This document shows positions 1 through 7,256 of a DNA stretch of 22,166 nt, in pieces. Positions within the stretch are counted from its first letter, which is position 1; every line of letters begins with the position of its first letter. The stretch lies in contig CAZJVA010000010.1 in assembly GCA_964549625.1 (NCBI GenBank), forward strand, positions 1 to 22,166. The letters run 5' to 3'. Under the pieces are notes generated by a model. It was not told the DNA's origin, did not search any database, and worked only from the letters and a program-made list of their open reading frames with translations. This stretch comes from UBA12474 sp964549625. GTDB lineage: Bacteria; Babelota; Babeliae; Babelales; Babelaceae. The translations under genes and the position numbers were made by a program.

Positions 1-385
1 CCGTCTCCGCCCTGGATCACCACGTCGGCCCCTACAGGCCCTCCTCGTGATGACGGGTTTGGCCATTAACAACGCCTACCCTAAAACACAAAGAACCAAC
101 CACCCGAACCCGCCGCATCAACCATCTCATCCCACCGTCATTGCGAGCGGAGCAACGCGCAGTGCGACAACATCGTTGCGTAGCAATCCAGTGCAACGGC
201 ACATTTTCGATTCTACACACTGACAACGCCTACCCCACCGTCATTGCGAGCATAGCGCGGCAATCCAGTACAATGTAAAACTTCGTTAGCCCTTCTCCAG
301 CCTTCGCTTTCACCTTCGATGCCCGTCTCCGCCCTGGATCACCACGTCGGCCCCTCTGGGCCCTCCTCGTGATGACGGGTTTAGC
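1..385. repeat. Composite intergenic repeat array 1 (families A and B)
   Basis: No gene is visible before 473; the stretch is built from two short repeat families that recur at 1255-1597 and 20577-21350. Family B copies lie at 1-70 (cut by the window edge) and 311-385. Family A copies lie at 135-200 (long form) and 238-300 (short form). Family A starts CCGTCATTGCGAGCG and ends GCAATCCAGT. In the long copy, outer arms ATTGC (140-144) and GCAAT (183-187) enclose inner arms GCAACG (152-157) and CGTTGC (174-179). Family B carries a hairpin: TCACCACG (339-346) faces CGTGATGA (368-375) with one mismatch, and inside it GGCCC (349-353) pairs with GGGCC (358-362). Short ORFs that cross this region are repeat read-through, not genes. 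Confidence 0.9.
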
Positions 386-472
386 AATTTCGTTATGCCA
401 CGTAGATGCATAATGACAAAGAATATAAACGCCTCTACACTAACAGCAAGAATCCGGCGAAGCTCATTACCA

Positions 473-802
473 ATGACCAAAGTTATGCACAAAGAAACAA
501 CCAACGAACGTTTTGATCGCTACAAAAAACAGTTAATTGCGATCATTAGCCGACATGCGCCCACTGCAAAAATCTATCTCTTTGGCTCTCGTGCACGCGG
601 TAGCAACCGCGAAGGAGCAGATATCGATCTAGCTCTTGATGCCGGCACACCTCTTGCTGAAAACGTGATATACCAAATTCAAAAGGACATTGACGACACA
701 GCAATACCGCTATTGGTCGATCTCGTTGACCTGCAAACGACATCCAAAGAACTTGCCAATTCAGTTCAAAAAGAAGGAGTATTATGGGAAACTTTGCCAT
801 AA
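473..802 (+). CDS. MNT-type nucleotidyltransferase (HEPN/MNT module, MNT partner)
   Basis: A small nucleotidyltransferase of the polymerase-beta superfamily, of the minimal MNT type that usually pairs with a HEPN protein. In such pairs the MNT protein is typically an antitoxin, in some studied systems AMPylating the HEPN toxin. Seen here: GSRARGS at residues 38-44, then DIDL with metal-binding Asp50 and Asp52, then a third acidic position in the strand LLVDLVDL (Asp83 or Asp86). The length of about 110 residues is normal. The frame is open back to 395, but the first 26 codons look like repeat-derived spacer and no good ribosome site precedes any start; ATG 473 or ATG 485 are both reasonable. 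It overlaps the downstream HEPN gene by 19 bases, which points to coupled translation. Function is inferred from family. Confidence 0.85.
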   Translation: MTKVMHKETTNERFDRYKKQLIAIISRHAPTAKIYLFGSRARGSNREGADIDLALDAGTPLAENVIYQIQKDIDDTAIPLLVDLVDLQTTSKELANSVQKEGVLWETLP

Positions 803-1224
803 GCAAACAACAGCTTCGCTCAGCGCTAAAACAGCTTGAAAAAGGCATCAAATATTTTCAAGAATTTTCAATCAAAGATCAAACCATTTTCTGTGCCCAA
901 AGCATTGATCCCGAAGAAGCCTACAAAATCCTCCGCGACTCTCTTATCCAACGATTTGAATTCTGCACTGACCTTTTTTGGAAATTTTTAAAACGATACG
1001 AAGAAGAAGTCTTGATTGTTAAACCTGCCATCCTTTCTCCTCGAGAAATAATTTCAACCGCATGCCGCGCAAACACAATTACCGAAGCCGAAGCGGAAAA
1101 ATTTATACAAATGATCAAAGATCGCAACCTCACCTCTCACCTGTACCAGGAAGCACTCGCCGAAACACTCTGTAAAAAAATTCCACACTACTACCAACTC
1201 ATGAGAAAATATTCAGAGCTTTAA
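784..1224 (+). CDS. HEPN-like nucleotidyltransferase-partner protein (HI0074-type)
   Basis: An all-helical 146-residue protein resembling the HI0074 'nucleotidyltransferase substrate-binding' group, part of the HEPN superfamily. The pattern R114-N-L-T-S-H119 followed by Y121 matches the R-x4-6-H motif of HEPN ribonucleases, so a toxin-like RNase activity is plausible. Conserved features upstream include the FEFCTDLFWKFLK helix, typical of this group (pattern F-E-x-x-x-x-L-x-W-K). The start ATG lies inside the end of the nucleotidyltransferase gene, with GGAG at 776-779 four bases upstream; the overlap argues for an operon and a stoichiometric complex. The stop is followed almost at once by repeat array 2. 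Whether the pair is an active toxin-antitoxin system is inference. Confidence 0.82.
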   Translation: MGNFAISKQQLRSALKQLEKGIKYFQEFSIKDQTIFCAQSIDPEEAYKILRDSLIQRFEFCTDLFWKFLKRYEEEVLIVKPAILSPREIISTACRANTITEAEAEKFIQMIKDRNLTSHLYQEALAETLCKKIPHYYQLMRKYSEL

Positions 1225-1254
1225 AAAAACTTCGGCCCCTCTCGAACCTTTATG

Positions 1255-1597
1255 CACCTTCGATGCCCGTCTCCGCCCTGGATCACCACGTCGGGCCCCC
1301 TACAGGCCCTCCTCGTGATGACGGATCAGGCCATTAAGAACGCCCACCCTGCAATGCAAAGGAATAATCATCCCGCTCCACCATCATTGCGAGCGTAGCA
1401 ACGCGCAGCGCGGCAACATCGTTGCATAGCAATCCAGTACAACGGCACATTTTCGATTCTACACACTGACAATACCTACCCCACCGTCATTGCGAGCGAA
1501 GCGCGGCAATCCAGCACAATGTAAAACTTCGTCAGTCCTTCTTAAATCCATGGAACCCACGCACCCGAACCCCCACCGTCATTGCGAACGGAGCAAT
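1255..1597. repeat. Composite intergenic repeat array 2 (families B and A)
   Basis: This gene-free stretch between the HEPN gene and the acetyltransferase holds one family B copy (1255-1337), one long family A copy (1381-1480), one short family A copy (1484-1545) and a truncated family A half-element (1576-1597). The truncated one begins CCGTCATTGCGAACGG and stops just before the 3' end of the acetyltransferase gene at 1611. The order B, long A, short A is the same as in array 1 from position 1, including related spacer text, so the two arrays look like copies of one composite block. Confidence 0.9.
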
Positions 1598-1610
1598 AAG
1601 AAGAACTATC

Positions 1611-2174
1611 TTAAGAATGCCGCTCTAAAAATACAAAGTCCCCTTGGGTACTGGTCGTAAGAAAACCAAGCTGGCGATAGAGATTTTGGGCGCGAAAATT
1701 TTCGATACGCGTTGCAATAATAATTTCACGAACACCCTGAGATTCTAATGCCGCAATAGCCGCCTTCATCAAATCGCGACCAAGCCCTTGCTTGCGATAA
1801 TCCTTATCCACACCAAGATACAAAATACGAGCGCGAGCATTACCCCTAGAATAAAAAGAAATAAAACCGACTGTCTTGCTTCCGCAGCGCGCTATGCGCC
1901 ACTGCATAGGCCCCTCATGCGTAGGCTTCCACTCAGGATGCTCCACATGATTAAGCTCATTAACAAACGCCATCCGTGCGTCTTTTGCTGGTCGTGCATC
2001 AAGCCAATAACTATCTTCTGCAAAAATACGCACAACATCATCAAAATCACGCGGCCGCTGATACTCTATCACCACACAGGAAACACGGCTTTGCCACCAC
2101 CAAAGTCCACCTGCAGCTACAAGTACAAAACTTATACCAGCCACCCACCATCCAATTTTACGTAGCCCAAACAT
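1611..2174 (-). CDS. Membrane-anchored GNAT-family N-acetyltransferase
   Basis: A GNAT acetyltransferase of 187 residues that uses acetyl-CoA; the acceptor cannot be told. Residues 7-28 form one hydrophobic segment (GWWVAGISFVLVAAGGLWWW), so the catalytic domain is probably tethered to the membrane. The acetyl-CoA-binding signature YRKQGLGRDLMKAA (Q-x-x-G-L-G) is followed by the usual strand and ALYxxLGF-like end (NLYRQLGF). A longer TTG start at 2198 is possible, but ATG 2174 has the purine-rich site AAGAAGGGGG a few bases upstream. With that start it overlaps the end of truA by 17 bases, implying translational coupling. A membrane anchor is unusual for GNAT enzymes; the anchor is seen, the localisation is inferred. 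Confidence 0.85.
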   Translation of the reverse strand: MFGLRKIGWWVAGISFVLVAAGGLWWWQSRVSCVVIEYQRPRDFDDVVRIFAEDSYWLDARPAKDARMAFVNELNHVEHPEWKPTHEGPMQWRIARCGSKTVGFISFYSRGNARARILYLGVDKDYRKQGLGRDLMKAAIAALESQGVREIIIATRIENFRAQNLYRQLGFLTTSTQGDFVFLERHS

Positions 2175-2955
2175 GAGCCCCCCCTTCTTGGTAAACAACT
2201 TTTCGCAATACTAAGCCCGCCGCCGGCGCGGTAGGAATAATCATTCGATCAACTGCTCGTGTTAAGGTGGCGTGTATATACGCCTCCGTCAGCTCTGGAT
2301 AAGAAGCATATCGCAACGCCGCCCCAACCATACGCCGCACCATATGATGAATAAAACGATCCCCACGCACCACCATGCGCACTACGCCCGTATGTCGCAA
2401 CCGCACGCATGAAGCATGAGTAATCGTACAAACAGTTGAGACTCCTGCATCATCAGAGCTACTGGAACCAAATGCCCAAAAATCGTGTTGCCCAACAAAC
2501 TGTGCAAACGCCCAAGCAAGTCGCTCAAAGTCAATCGCATACGGATATTGGGCACAATACGGCGCCATAGGCGGCAAGATGCTGCGACGAGAAAAGTGAT
2601 ACTGATACTCCTTCCACGCAACACCCTTTTGGGGATGCAACCAATAAGGAGCACGCACAACACGACGCAAATAGATATCCTTTGGCAGTTGATTTTGCCA
2701 AGCAAAGTGCAATTTTTCTGCAGGGATATCTAATGTAGAGCGAATACACGCAACCTGTCCCAAAGCATGCACACCGGCATCGGTACGCGAAGCCCCGACA
2801 AGACTGAGGCGATGGTTAAATACACCAGTAAATGTTCGCTTTAGCTCCCCCGCGACCGTAACGCCACGACCTGGAGCCTGCTCCTGCCAGCCAGCAAACC
2901 GAGTTCCATCGTATGCTAGCAAGATTGCATATTGATGTATTTGACCATCTTCCAC
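2158..2955 (-). CDS. truA: tRNA pseudouridine(38-40) synthase TruA
   Basis: Converts uridines 38-40 in the tRNA anticodon arm to pseudouridine. The catalytic loop GASRTDAGVHA is intact, with the nucleophile Asp59. The N-terminal YDGTRFAGWQ and the later FIHHMVRRMVGAAL helix are characteristic of TruA. The 265-residue length is normal. The start is GTG at 2955; no in-frame ATG lies upstream, and the ribosome site is weak. It follows typA after 17 bases and its 3' end overlaps the acetyltransferase gene, so typA-truA-acetyltransferase are probably one transcript. No damage is visible. Confidence 0.96.
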   Translation of the reverse strand: MEDGQIHQYAILLAYDGTRFAGWQEQAPGRGVTVAGELKRTFTGVFNHRLSLVGASRTDAGVHALGQVACIRSTLDIPAEKLHFAWQNQLPKDIYLRRVVRAPYWLHPQKGVAWKEYQYHFSRRSILPPMAPYCAQYPYAIDFERLAWAFAQFVGQHDFWAFGSSSSDDAGVSTVCTITHASCVRLRHTGVVRMVVRGDRFIHHMVRRMVGAALRYASYPELTEAYIHATLTRAVDRMIIPTAPAAGLVLRKVVYQEGGAHVWAT

Positions 2956-2972
2956 ACAGACACCCGTTACAA

Positions 2973-4784
2973 CTATGAGTCTTTTTTACGCATTACGGCG
3001 CGCAGAACGCGCTTACGCAAACGAATACTTTTTGGTGCAACTTCGATTAATTCATCAGGCATTATCCATTCCATACAGGTCTCTAGGCTCATTACCCGAG
3101 GCGGCTCGATTTTGACAAGAGAATCAGAGCCCGATGCCCGCATATTGGTCAACTTTTTACCCTTGCATGGATTAACCGCCATATCATCGTCACGGCTATT
3201 TTCACCAACAATCAATCCTTCATACACCTCGTCACCAGGCTTTACAAAGAGTGTTCCACGCTGCTGAAGTGTATTTAGCGCAAATGCAGTAACCGTACCA
3301 TTTTCCATCGAAACCAACGCACCCTTAGTCCGCATAACAATATCACCCCGGTACGGCGCATATCCATGGAAACTGAAGGTTGCAATACCCGTTCCGCGCG
3401 TTTCGGTCAAAAACTGCCCACGAAAACCCAAAAGACCACGTGATGGTACTTCAAACTCAATACGTACCCGCCCATTATTATTATAATGGTGCATGTACTT
3501 CATTTCTGCTTTTTTACGCCCCAAAAGCTCCATAACGACGCCTTGATGCTCTTCTTGCACATCGACAACCAGATACTCTATCGGCTCACAACGAACACCA
3601 TCAATAGTTTTGAAGATAACCTCAGGCGCAGATACTTGGAGCTCAAAACCTTCGCGGCGCATGTTTTCGATCAAGATACCCAAGTGAAGTTGACCACGTC
3701 CTGAAACCTTGTAAGAATCGGTAGCCTCGGTCTCTTCGACACGCAATGCAACGTTGGTACGGAGTTCTTTAAAGAGTCGATCACGAATTTGGCGGGAGGT
3801 CAAAAGATCACCTTCGCGCCCACTAAATGGTGAATCATTAACCGAGAAAAACATCGACATTGTCGGCTCATCGATAGCCACATAAGGATACGGATCTGCC
3901 TTACCAACCTCGCAGAGCGTCATACCAATAAGCGGCTGTTCAGTAAATCCGGTTATACAAATAATATCCCCATATTCCGCACGATCAACCTCATACCGCT
4001 CAAGTCCACAAAACTTCATCAGCTTTGTCACCTTCATCGGCTTACTCAAATACTCATCACGTGCACAGACAAACTGCTGACCTTTTTCGATAGTACCAGC
4101 AAATACGCGGCCTACTGCAATATGGCCGAGAAAGTCTGAATAGTCCAAATTGGTAACTAACACACGCAACGAATCACCATGTGGCGTTGGCGCAGGAATG
4201 TGCTTAATTATCGCATCAAACAAAATCGTACAATCAGTTGTCTTAACTTCTGGGTTGTCAGTAACAAAACCATCGCGCGACGAACCGTACAAAATAGGAA
4301 AATCAAGCTGCTCAGTCTCGGTCGCCAGATCCAAAAATAGATCCATAACACCACTGGCAGTCCGTTCAATATCCGCATCCGGACGATCGATCTTATTGAT
4401 TAATACAATAGGCTTTAAATTAAGCTGCAAGGCCTTTTGCAAAACAAAGCGCGTACCCGGCAAGACACCTTCGGCAGCATCAACCAACAACAAAAAACCT
4501 TCAACCATCTGCAACGTCCGCTCAACCTCACCCCCAAAATCAGAGTGACCCGGAGTATCAACAATGTTAATGTCGTACTCACCATAACGAACCCCAGTGT
4601 TTTTCGCTAAAATCGTGATTCCACGCTCACGTTCAAGCACGTTCGAGTCCATAACTCGATCAGCACCATCCTGGCAGCCTACGGTACCTGATTGTTGCAA
4701 CAACTTGTCAACCAATGTTGTCTTTCCATGGTCAACGTGCGCAATGATTGCAATATTACGTAAATTATTTCTTGAATCTTCCAT
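2973..4784 (-). CDS. typA: Ribosome-associated translational GTPase TypA/BipA
   Basis: A translation-factor GTPase related to EF-G and LepA that binds the ribosome and aids ribosome assembly and stress or cold adaptation. Seen in order: P-loop AHVDHGKT (residues 15-22), switch region ERGITI, G3 DTPGH, G4 NKID, then EF-G-like domains and the C-terminal BipA-specific region. Within the C-terminal half, GRGQLHLGILIENMRREG and SRGLLGFRGQFLTETRGTG are typical of BipA rather than EF-G. The 603-residue length is standard. The ATG at 4784 is preceded by GGAG at 4792-4795. It lies between an exported small protein upstream and truA downstream on the same strand. Confidence 0.98.
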   Translation of the reverse strand: MEDSRNNLRNIAIIAHVDHGKTTLVDKLLQQSGTVGCQDGADRVMDSNVLERERGITILAKNTGVRYGEYDINIVDTPGHSDFGGEVERTLQMVEGFLLLVDAAEGVLPGTRFVLQKALQLNLKPIVLINKIDRPDADIERTASGVMDLFLDLATETEQLDFPILYGSSRDGFVTDNPEVKTTDCTILFDAIIKHIPAPTPHGDSLRVLVTNLDYSDFLGHIAVGRVFAGTIEKGQQFVCARDEYLSKPMKVTKLMKFCGLERYEVDRAEYGDIICITGFTEQPLIGMTLCEVGKADPYPYVAIDEPTMSMFFSVNDSPFSGREGDLLTSRQIRDRLFKELRTNVALRVEETEATDSYKVSGRGQLHLGILIENMRREGFELQVSAPEVIFKTIDGVRCEPIEYLVVDVQEEHQGVVMELLGRKKAEMKYMHHYNNNGRVRIEFEVPSRGLLGFRGQFLTETRGTGIATFSFHGYAPYRGDIVMRTKGALVSMENGTVTAFALNTLQQRGTLFVKPGDEVYEGLIVGENSRDDDMAVNPCKGKKLTNMRASGSDSLVKIEPPRVMSLETCMEWIMPDELIEVAPKSIRLRKRVLRAVMRKKDS

Positions 4785-4813
4785 AAACCTGCTCCACCCC
4801 CAATGAGAATAGG

Positions 4814-4851
4814 GCCCCGAACTGTCAACTGATGGTGACTACGTCCGGGGC
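4814..4851 (-). promoter_or_regulatory. Stem-loop in the typA leader
   Basis: Outer arms GCCCCG (4814-4819) and CGGGGC (4846-4851) enclose inner arms GTCA (4824-4827) and TGAC (4836-4839). The structure lies 30 bases upstream of the typA start, between typA and the exported small protein. No U-run follows on the minus strand, so it is not a classic terminator; it may be a leader structure, processing site or weak attenuator. Confidence 0.4.
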
Positions 4852-4929
4852 ATAAAACGATATGCTAACTTATATGTACCAAAATATACTACGGGCACGG
4901 GAGCATTTTATTTATTCAATCTCACGCAC

Positions 4930-5424
4930 CTACAAAACGCCTGCAACCGAATCATCTTCGACCACAGCATCAAGTTGCTCACGAAGATCTTGCTGCATTT
5001 CAACTGAAGCAAAAAAATCACGAAGCATACGCTCAAATTCGCGTTCTGCACGATTAACTCGATATAGATTATGTAGTGCGCTCATCGCAACCAATAGCTC
5101 TTCAACTGAAAGACCGGCACCAGCGATTACGCGCGCCAAAAATCCCCAATTGCGCTCCTTGGCTGCGGTATACAGGGCAGCAACCGAGCAATCGCCAGCA
5201 AACACGCCCGCAACATACGCACTCATTAGTGCCTGAACTAATGCTTTGCGCAACTCGCCCTGAAGCGATTGCTTGCGAAGCACAAACTGTTCTTGCGTTT
5301 GAGAAACCATATCATGAAACTGTTCCACTTGAAGCACCTCAGGAGAGCCTTCGCCAGGAAACACCTGAGCCCCAACCAAAAACGCCCCAACGGCAACTAA
5401 TCTCACCATAGCTTTATTCATCAT
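4930..5424 (-). CDS. Small exported alpha-helical protein, unknown function
   Basis: Not a family I recognise. The 164-residue product begins MMNKAMVRLVAVGAFLVGAQ, a signal-peptide-like start (basic n-region, hydrophobic core), followed by a mostly helical domain with many Glu, Gln and Arg residues and an acidic C-terminus (DAVVEDDSVAGVL). The frame is open to 5478, but ATG 5424 has a strong G-rich ribosome site (GGGGG, 5431-5435) six bases away, and that start leaves the upstream rpsR gene free of overlap. It lies 37 bases downstream of rpsR and upstream of typA on the same strand. Export is inferred from the N-terminus. Confidence 0.72.
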   Translation of the reverse strand: MMNKAMVRLVAVGAFLVGAQVFPGEGSPEVLQVEQFHDMVSQTQEQFVLRKQSLQGELRKALVQALMSAYVAGVFAGDCSVAALYTAAKERNWGFLARVIAGAGLSVEELLVAMSALHNLYRVNRAEREFERMLRDFFASVEMQQDLREQLDAVVEDDSVAGVL

Positions 5425-5461
5425 ATCGAACCCCCACCGCACATATTCGTACACAACAACA

Positions 5462-5746
5462 TTAATGGTTTGCTGCAAACGCCAACAACCCCATAATACG
5501 AGCTTTTTTGATTTCAGCGGTCAACAAACGCTGATAGCGTGCACTATTACCCGAAATACGTGATGGTAAAATTTTGCCGCGTTCGGTCAAGAAATACCGC
5601 AAAAACGGTGTGTTTTTGTAGTCGATTTCTTTGACCAACTCAGGATTTGATAAGAAGCGGCACTGTTTGCCCGCACCACCCGTTGAACGACGAGCTTTAC
5701 GACGGAGTAGTCGCGCACTGATTCTTAATTTTGGTTTACGTGCCAT
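5462..5746 (-). CDS. rpsR: 30S ribosomal protein bS18
   Basis: Small-subunit protein that binds bS6 and the 16S rRNA platform. The 94-residue sequence contains the typical stretch IDYKNTPFLRYFLTERGKIL and the RISGNSARYQRLLTAEIKKAR segment. It is slightly longer than most homologues because of the basic N-terminal extension (RKPKLRISARLLRRKARR). The gene starts two bases after rpsF, and its AGGAG ribosome site lies in the end of rpsF, so translation is likely coupled. Confidence 0.98.
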   Translation of the reverse strand: MARKPKLRISARLLRRKARRSTGGAGKQCRFLSNPELVKEIDYKNTPFLRYFLTERGKILPSRISGNSARYQRLLTAEIKKARIMGLLAFAANH

Positions 5747-5748
5747 GC

Positions 5749-6276
5749 TTATTCTCCTGCTTCTTCTGCTATAACTTCTTCTATGACAACCTCTTCATCA
5801 ACATCCGAGGAAGCATCCTGAACTTCTTCACGCGCAACGCGAGGACGCGAATCATGGCGACGATCATCGCGATCACGACGGCCATTGCGTTCATCACCAT
5901 TTTCACGACGAGGCGCTTCTTCCATCGACTCTGGACGGCTATACTCAAGTGATTTTTCGTATGGTAACTCAGAGATCATGTAACGCATAACCAAGTCACG
6001 GTATTTGATACGGAACAACTTGTGAACCTCTTCAAGCGCAAGACCCAAATCTTTTGAAGGAAGCTCAAAGCGAGAGAGATAGTAAACACCATAATCATTT
6101 TTACTTATCTGGTAGGCCAGACGATATTTGCCCCAGCGCTCAAAGGAGATAATATCACCCTTTTGTGCGGTCACTGTTGAATGCAACTGCGATTCAATCG
6201 TTGCTGCATCATCGGCAGCAATTTCAGGCACCGCTAACAATAGAATTTCGTAGCGCGCCTTAGCTGTTGTAGCCAT
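5749..6276 (-). CDS. rpsF: 30S ribosomal protein bS6 with long charged tail
   Basis: Small-subunit protein that dimerises with bS18 on the platform. Residues 8-105 give the ferredoxin-like S6 fold (YEILLLAVPEI near the start; WGKYRLAYQISKNDYGVYY in the middle; RDLVMRYMI near the end). After that comes a tail of about 65 residues, first rich in Arg/Asp/Glu (RRENGDERNGRRDRDDRR), then very acidic (DVDEEVVIEEVIAEEAGE). Typical S6 is 95-135 residues, so 175 is long. No ssb gene lies between rpsF and rpsR, unlike in many bacteria. The ATG at 6276 has AGGGGTG upstream. Confidence 0.97.
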   Translation of the reverse strand: MATTAKARYEILLLAVPEIAADDAATIESQLHSTVTAQKGDIISFERWGKYRLAYQISKNDYGVYYLSRFELPSKDLGLALEEVHKLFRIKYRDLVMRYMISELPYEKSLEYSRPESMEEAPRRENGDERNGRRDRDDRRHDSRPRVAREEVQDASSDVDEEVVIEEVIAEEAGE

Positions 6277-6316
6277 TAAACACCCCTAACTAAATGGAAG
6301 TAAAACAATAATTACT

Positions 6317-6347
6317 ATGCGCCCCGGCTGGCTTTGCCGGGGCGCAT
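6317..6347 (-). terminator. GC-rich perfect hairpin between the XRE regulator and rpsF
   Basis: Twelve perfectly paired bases: ATGCGCCCCGGC (6317-6328) and GCCGGGGCGCAT (6336-6347), with a seven-base loop. It lies 91 bases after the regulator's stop and 40 bases before rpsF. On the minus strand only AATTATTGTTTT follows, a poor U-run; on the plus strand TTTAGTTCTCTATTTTTT follows. It probably ends regulator transcription, but a role in the rpsF leader cannot be excluded. Confidence 0.6.
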
Positions 6348-6438
6348 TTAGTTCTCTATTTTTTCAAGATAGTGCCACACGTGTAGCACTTTTTTAGGAT
6401 ACCCAGATTCTAAATTTTGAAAAGAACCTGATACCTAT

Positions 6439-7110
6439 TTAGGCGAGATTTTGATAGCGTGCAACAACCCGCCCAATAAAGCGGAATTGATCTTTACCAC
6501 GCGTCAAAGCAATGGAAGACTGCTTGCCGTTAACCGATTCAAGCAAGATCAACTCTGGTGTTTGATTAATCTTAAAAACACCTCGGCTCACGTCGCCATC
6601 GCCGTACTCAACAACAGCAATATCGCCAGATCGTGCGACCATGGATGGCGCAACAATCAACAAATCATTTTTTTCAAATGTCGGCGCCAACGAAGCTGAC
6701 GAAACGCGCAACGCAAACATAGCATCATCACTAACACCCTGCACAGGAACAAACTGCCCCTTGCATCCCGTAGCAATCTGCATAACCTGATTGTTTTTCG
6801 CCGATGGCTGCGCAGGAATATCTCCCAAGACAGGGACCATTTGAACAACAAAGTTAACATCAGATGCGCGCACCGTTACCGTCTCTACCTCGACATCGCT
6901 ACCACGACGCTGCGCAAATAGATCCAGCGGATCAATATTAAATGCAAGCGCAAGACGCTCAAGCGAATCTTGGTTCCAACGACGCGTACTATTCTTGATG
7001 TGAGTCAAATAACTCTCAGACATGCCTGTTTTTTCTGCCAACACCTTGGTTGTCCAACCTTTTTCGCGCAACAGTTCTTTAACTCGAAGCGCCGTCATAG
7101 AAGATGCCAT
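6439..7110 (-). CDS. XRE-family repressor with S24 (LexA/CI-like) C-terminal domain
   Basis: Residues 7-62 form a helix-turn-helix of the XRE/Cro-CI type (TTKVLAEKTGMSESYLTHIK). After a linker, a LexA/CI-like S24 fold begins near VPVLGDIPA and continues to FRFIGRVVAR. The Ser position of the catalytic dyad is kept (RVSSASLAPTF, in place of the usual GDSMEPTF). The Lys position appears to be Arg (DVSRGVF in place of V-K-R), and the Ala-Gly cleavage site is not evident. Self-cleavage is therefore doubtful and the domain may serve only for dimerisation. Start ATG 7110 has GGAGG seven bases upstream; a longer frame to 7149 lacks this. It is divergent from rnhB. It could be a resident phage-like repressor or a host stress regulator; no other phage genes are nearby. 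Confidence 0.85.
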   Translation of the reverse strand: MASSMTALRVKELLREKGWTTKVLAEKTGMSESYLTHIKNSTRRWNQDSLERLALAFNIDPLDLFAQRRGSDVEVETVTVRASDVNFVVQMVPVLGDIPAQPSAKNNQVMQIATGCKGQFVPVQGVSDDAMFALRVSSASLAPTFEKNDLLIVAPSMVARSGDIAVVEYGDGDVSRGVFKINQTPELILLESVNGKQSSIALTRGKDQFRFIGRVVARYQNLA

Positions 7111-7131
7111 AATAGCCTCCCTCTCCGGATT

Positions 7132-7162
7132 TATAAATTTTTGTTCCAACTCTATAAATTTT
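7132..7162. promoter_or_regulatory. Candidate operator: direct repeat of TATAAATTTT
   Basis: TATAAATTTT occurs at 7132-7141 and again at 7153-7162, 21 bases apart, i.e. two helical turns, directly upstream of the XRE regulator's ribosome site. This is the position expected for autoregulation. The AT-rich copies could also simply contain -10 elements. Confidence 0.35.
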
Positions 7163-7186
7163 CAAAAAATAAAGAGCACATACTAC

Positions 7187-7214
7187 TTGGTAATATCTGC
7201 CAAATACTTATACT
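7187..7214 (+). promoter_or_regulatory. Candidate sigma-70-type promoter for the rnhB-prmC cluster
   Basis: TTGGTA (7187-7192), a 16-base spacer, then TATACT (7209-7214). The rnhB start is 43 bases downstream. It lies in the divergent region shared with the XRE regulator, and a short inverted repeat TTGG (7187-7190) / CCAA (7200-7203) sits within it. Confidence 0.5.
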
Positions 7215-7256
7215 AAGAGTAACAAAGTGGTAAAAGTTGTCAAATGGAAACATTGA

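Noticed and set aside
32..504. Two minus-strand open frames of 64 codons
   Set aside because: Also repeat read-through, overlapping array 1 and the antisense of the nucleotidyltransferase gene.
6371..6396. Hairpin AGTGC/GCACT followed by TTTTTT on the plus strand
   Set aside because: No plus-strand gene lies upstream, the stem is only five pairs plus a small inner helix, and on the minus strand no U-run follows.
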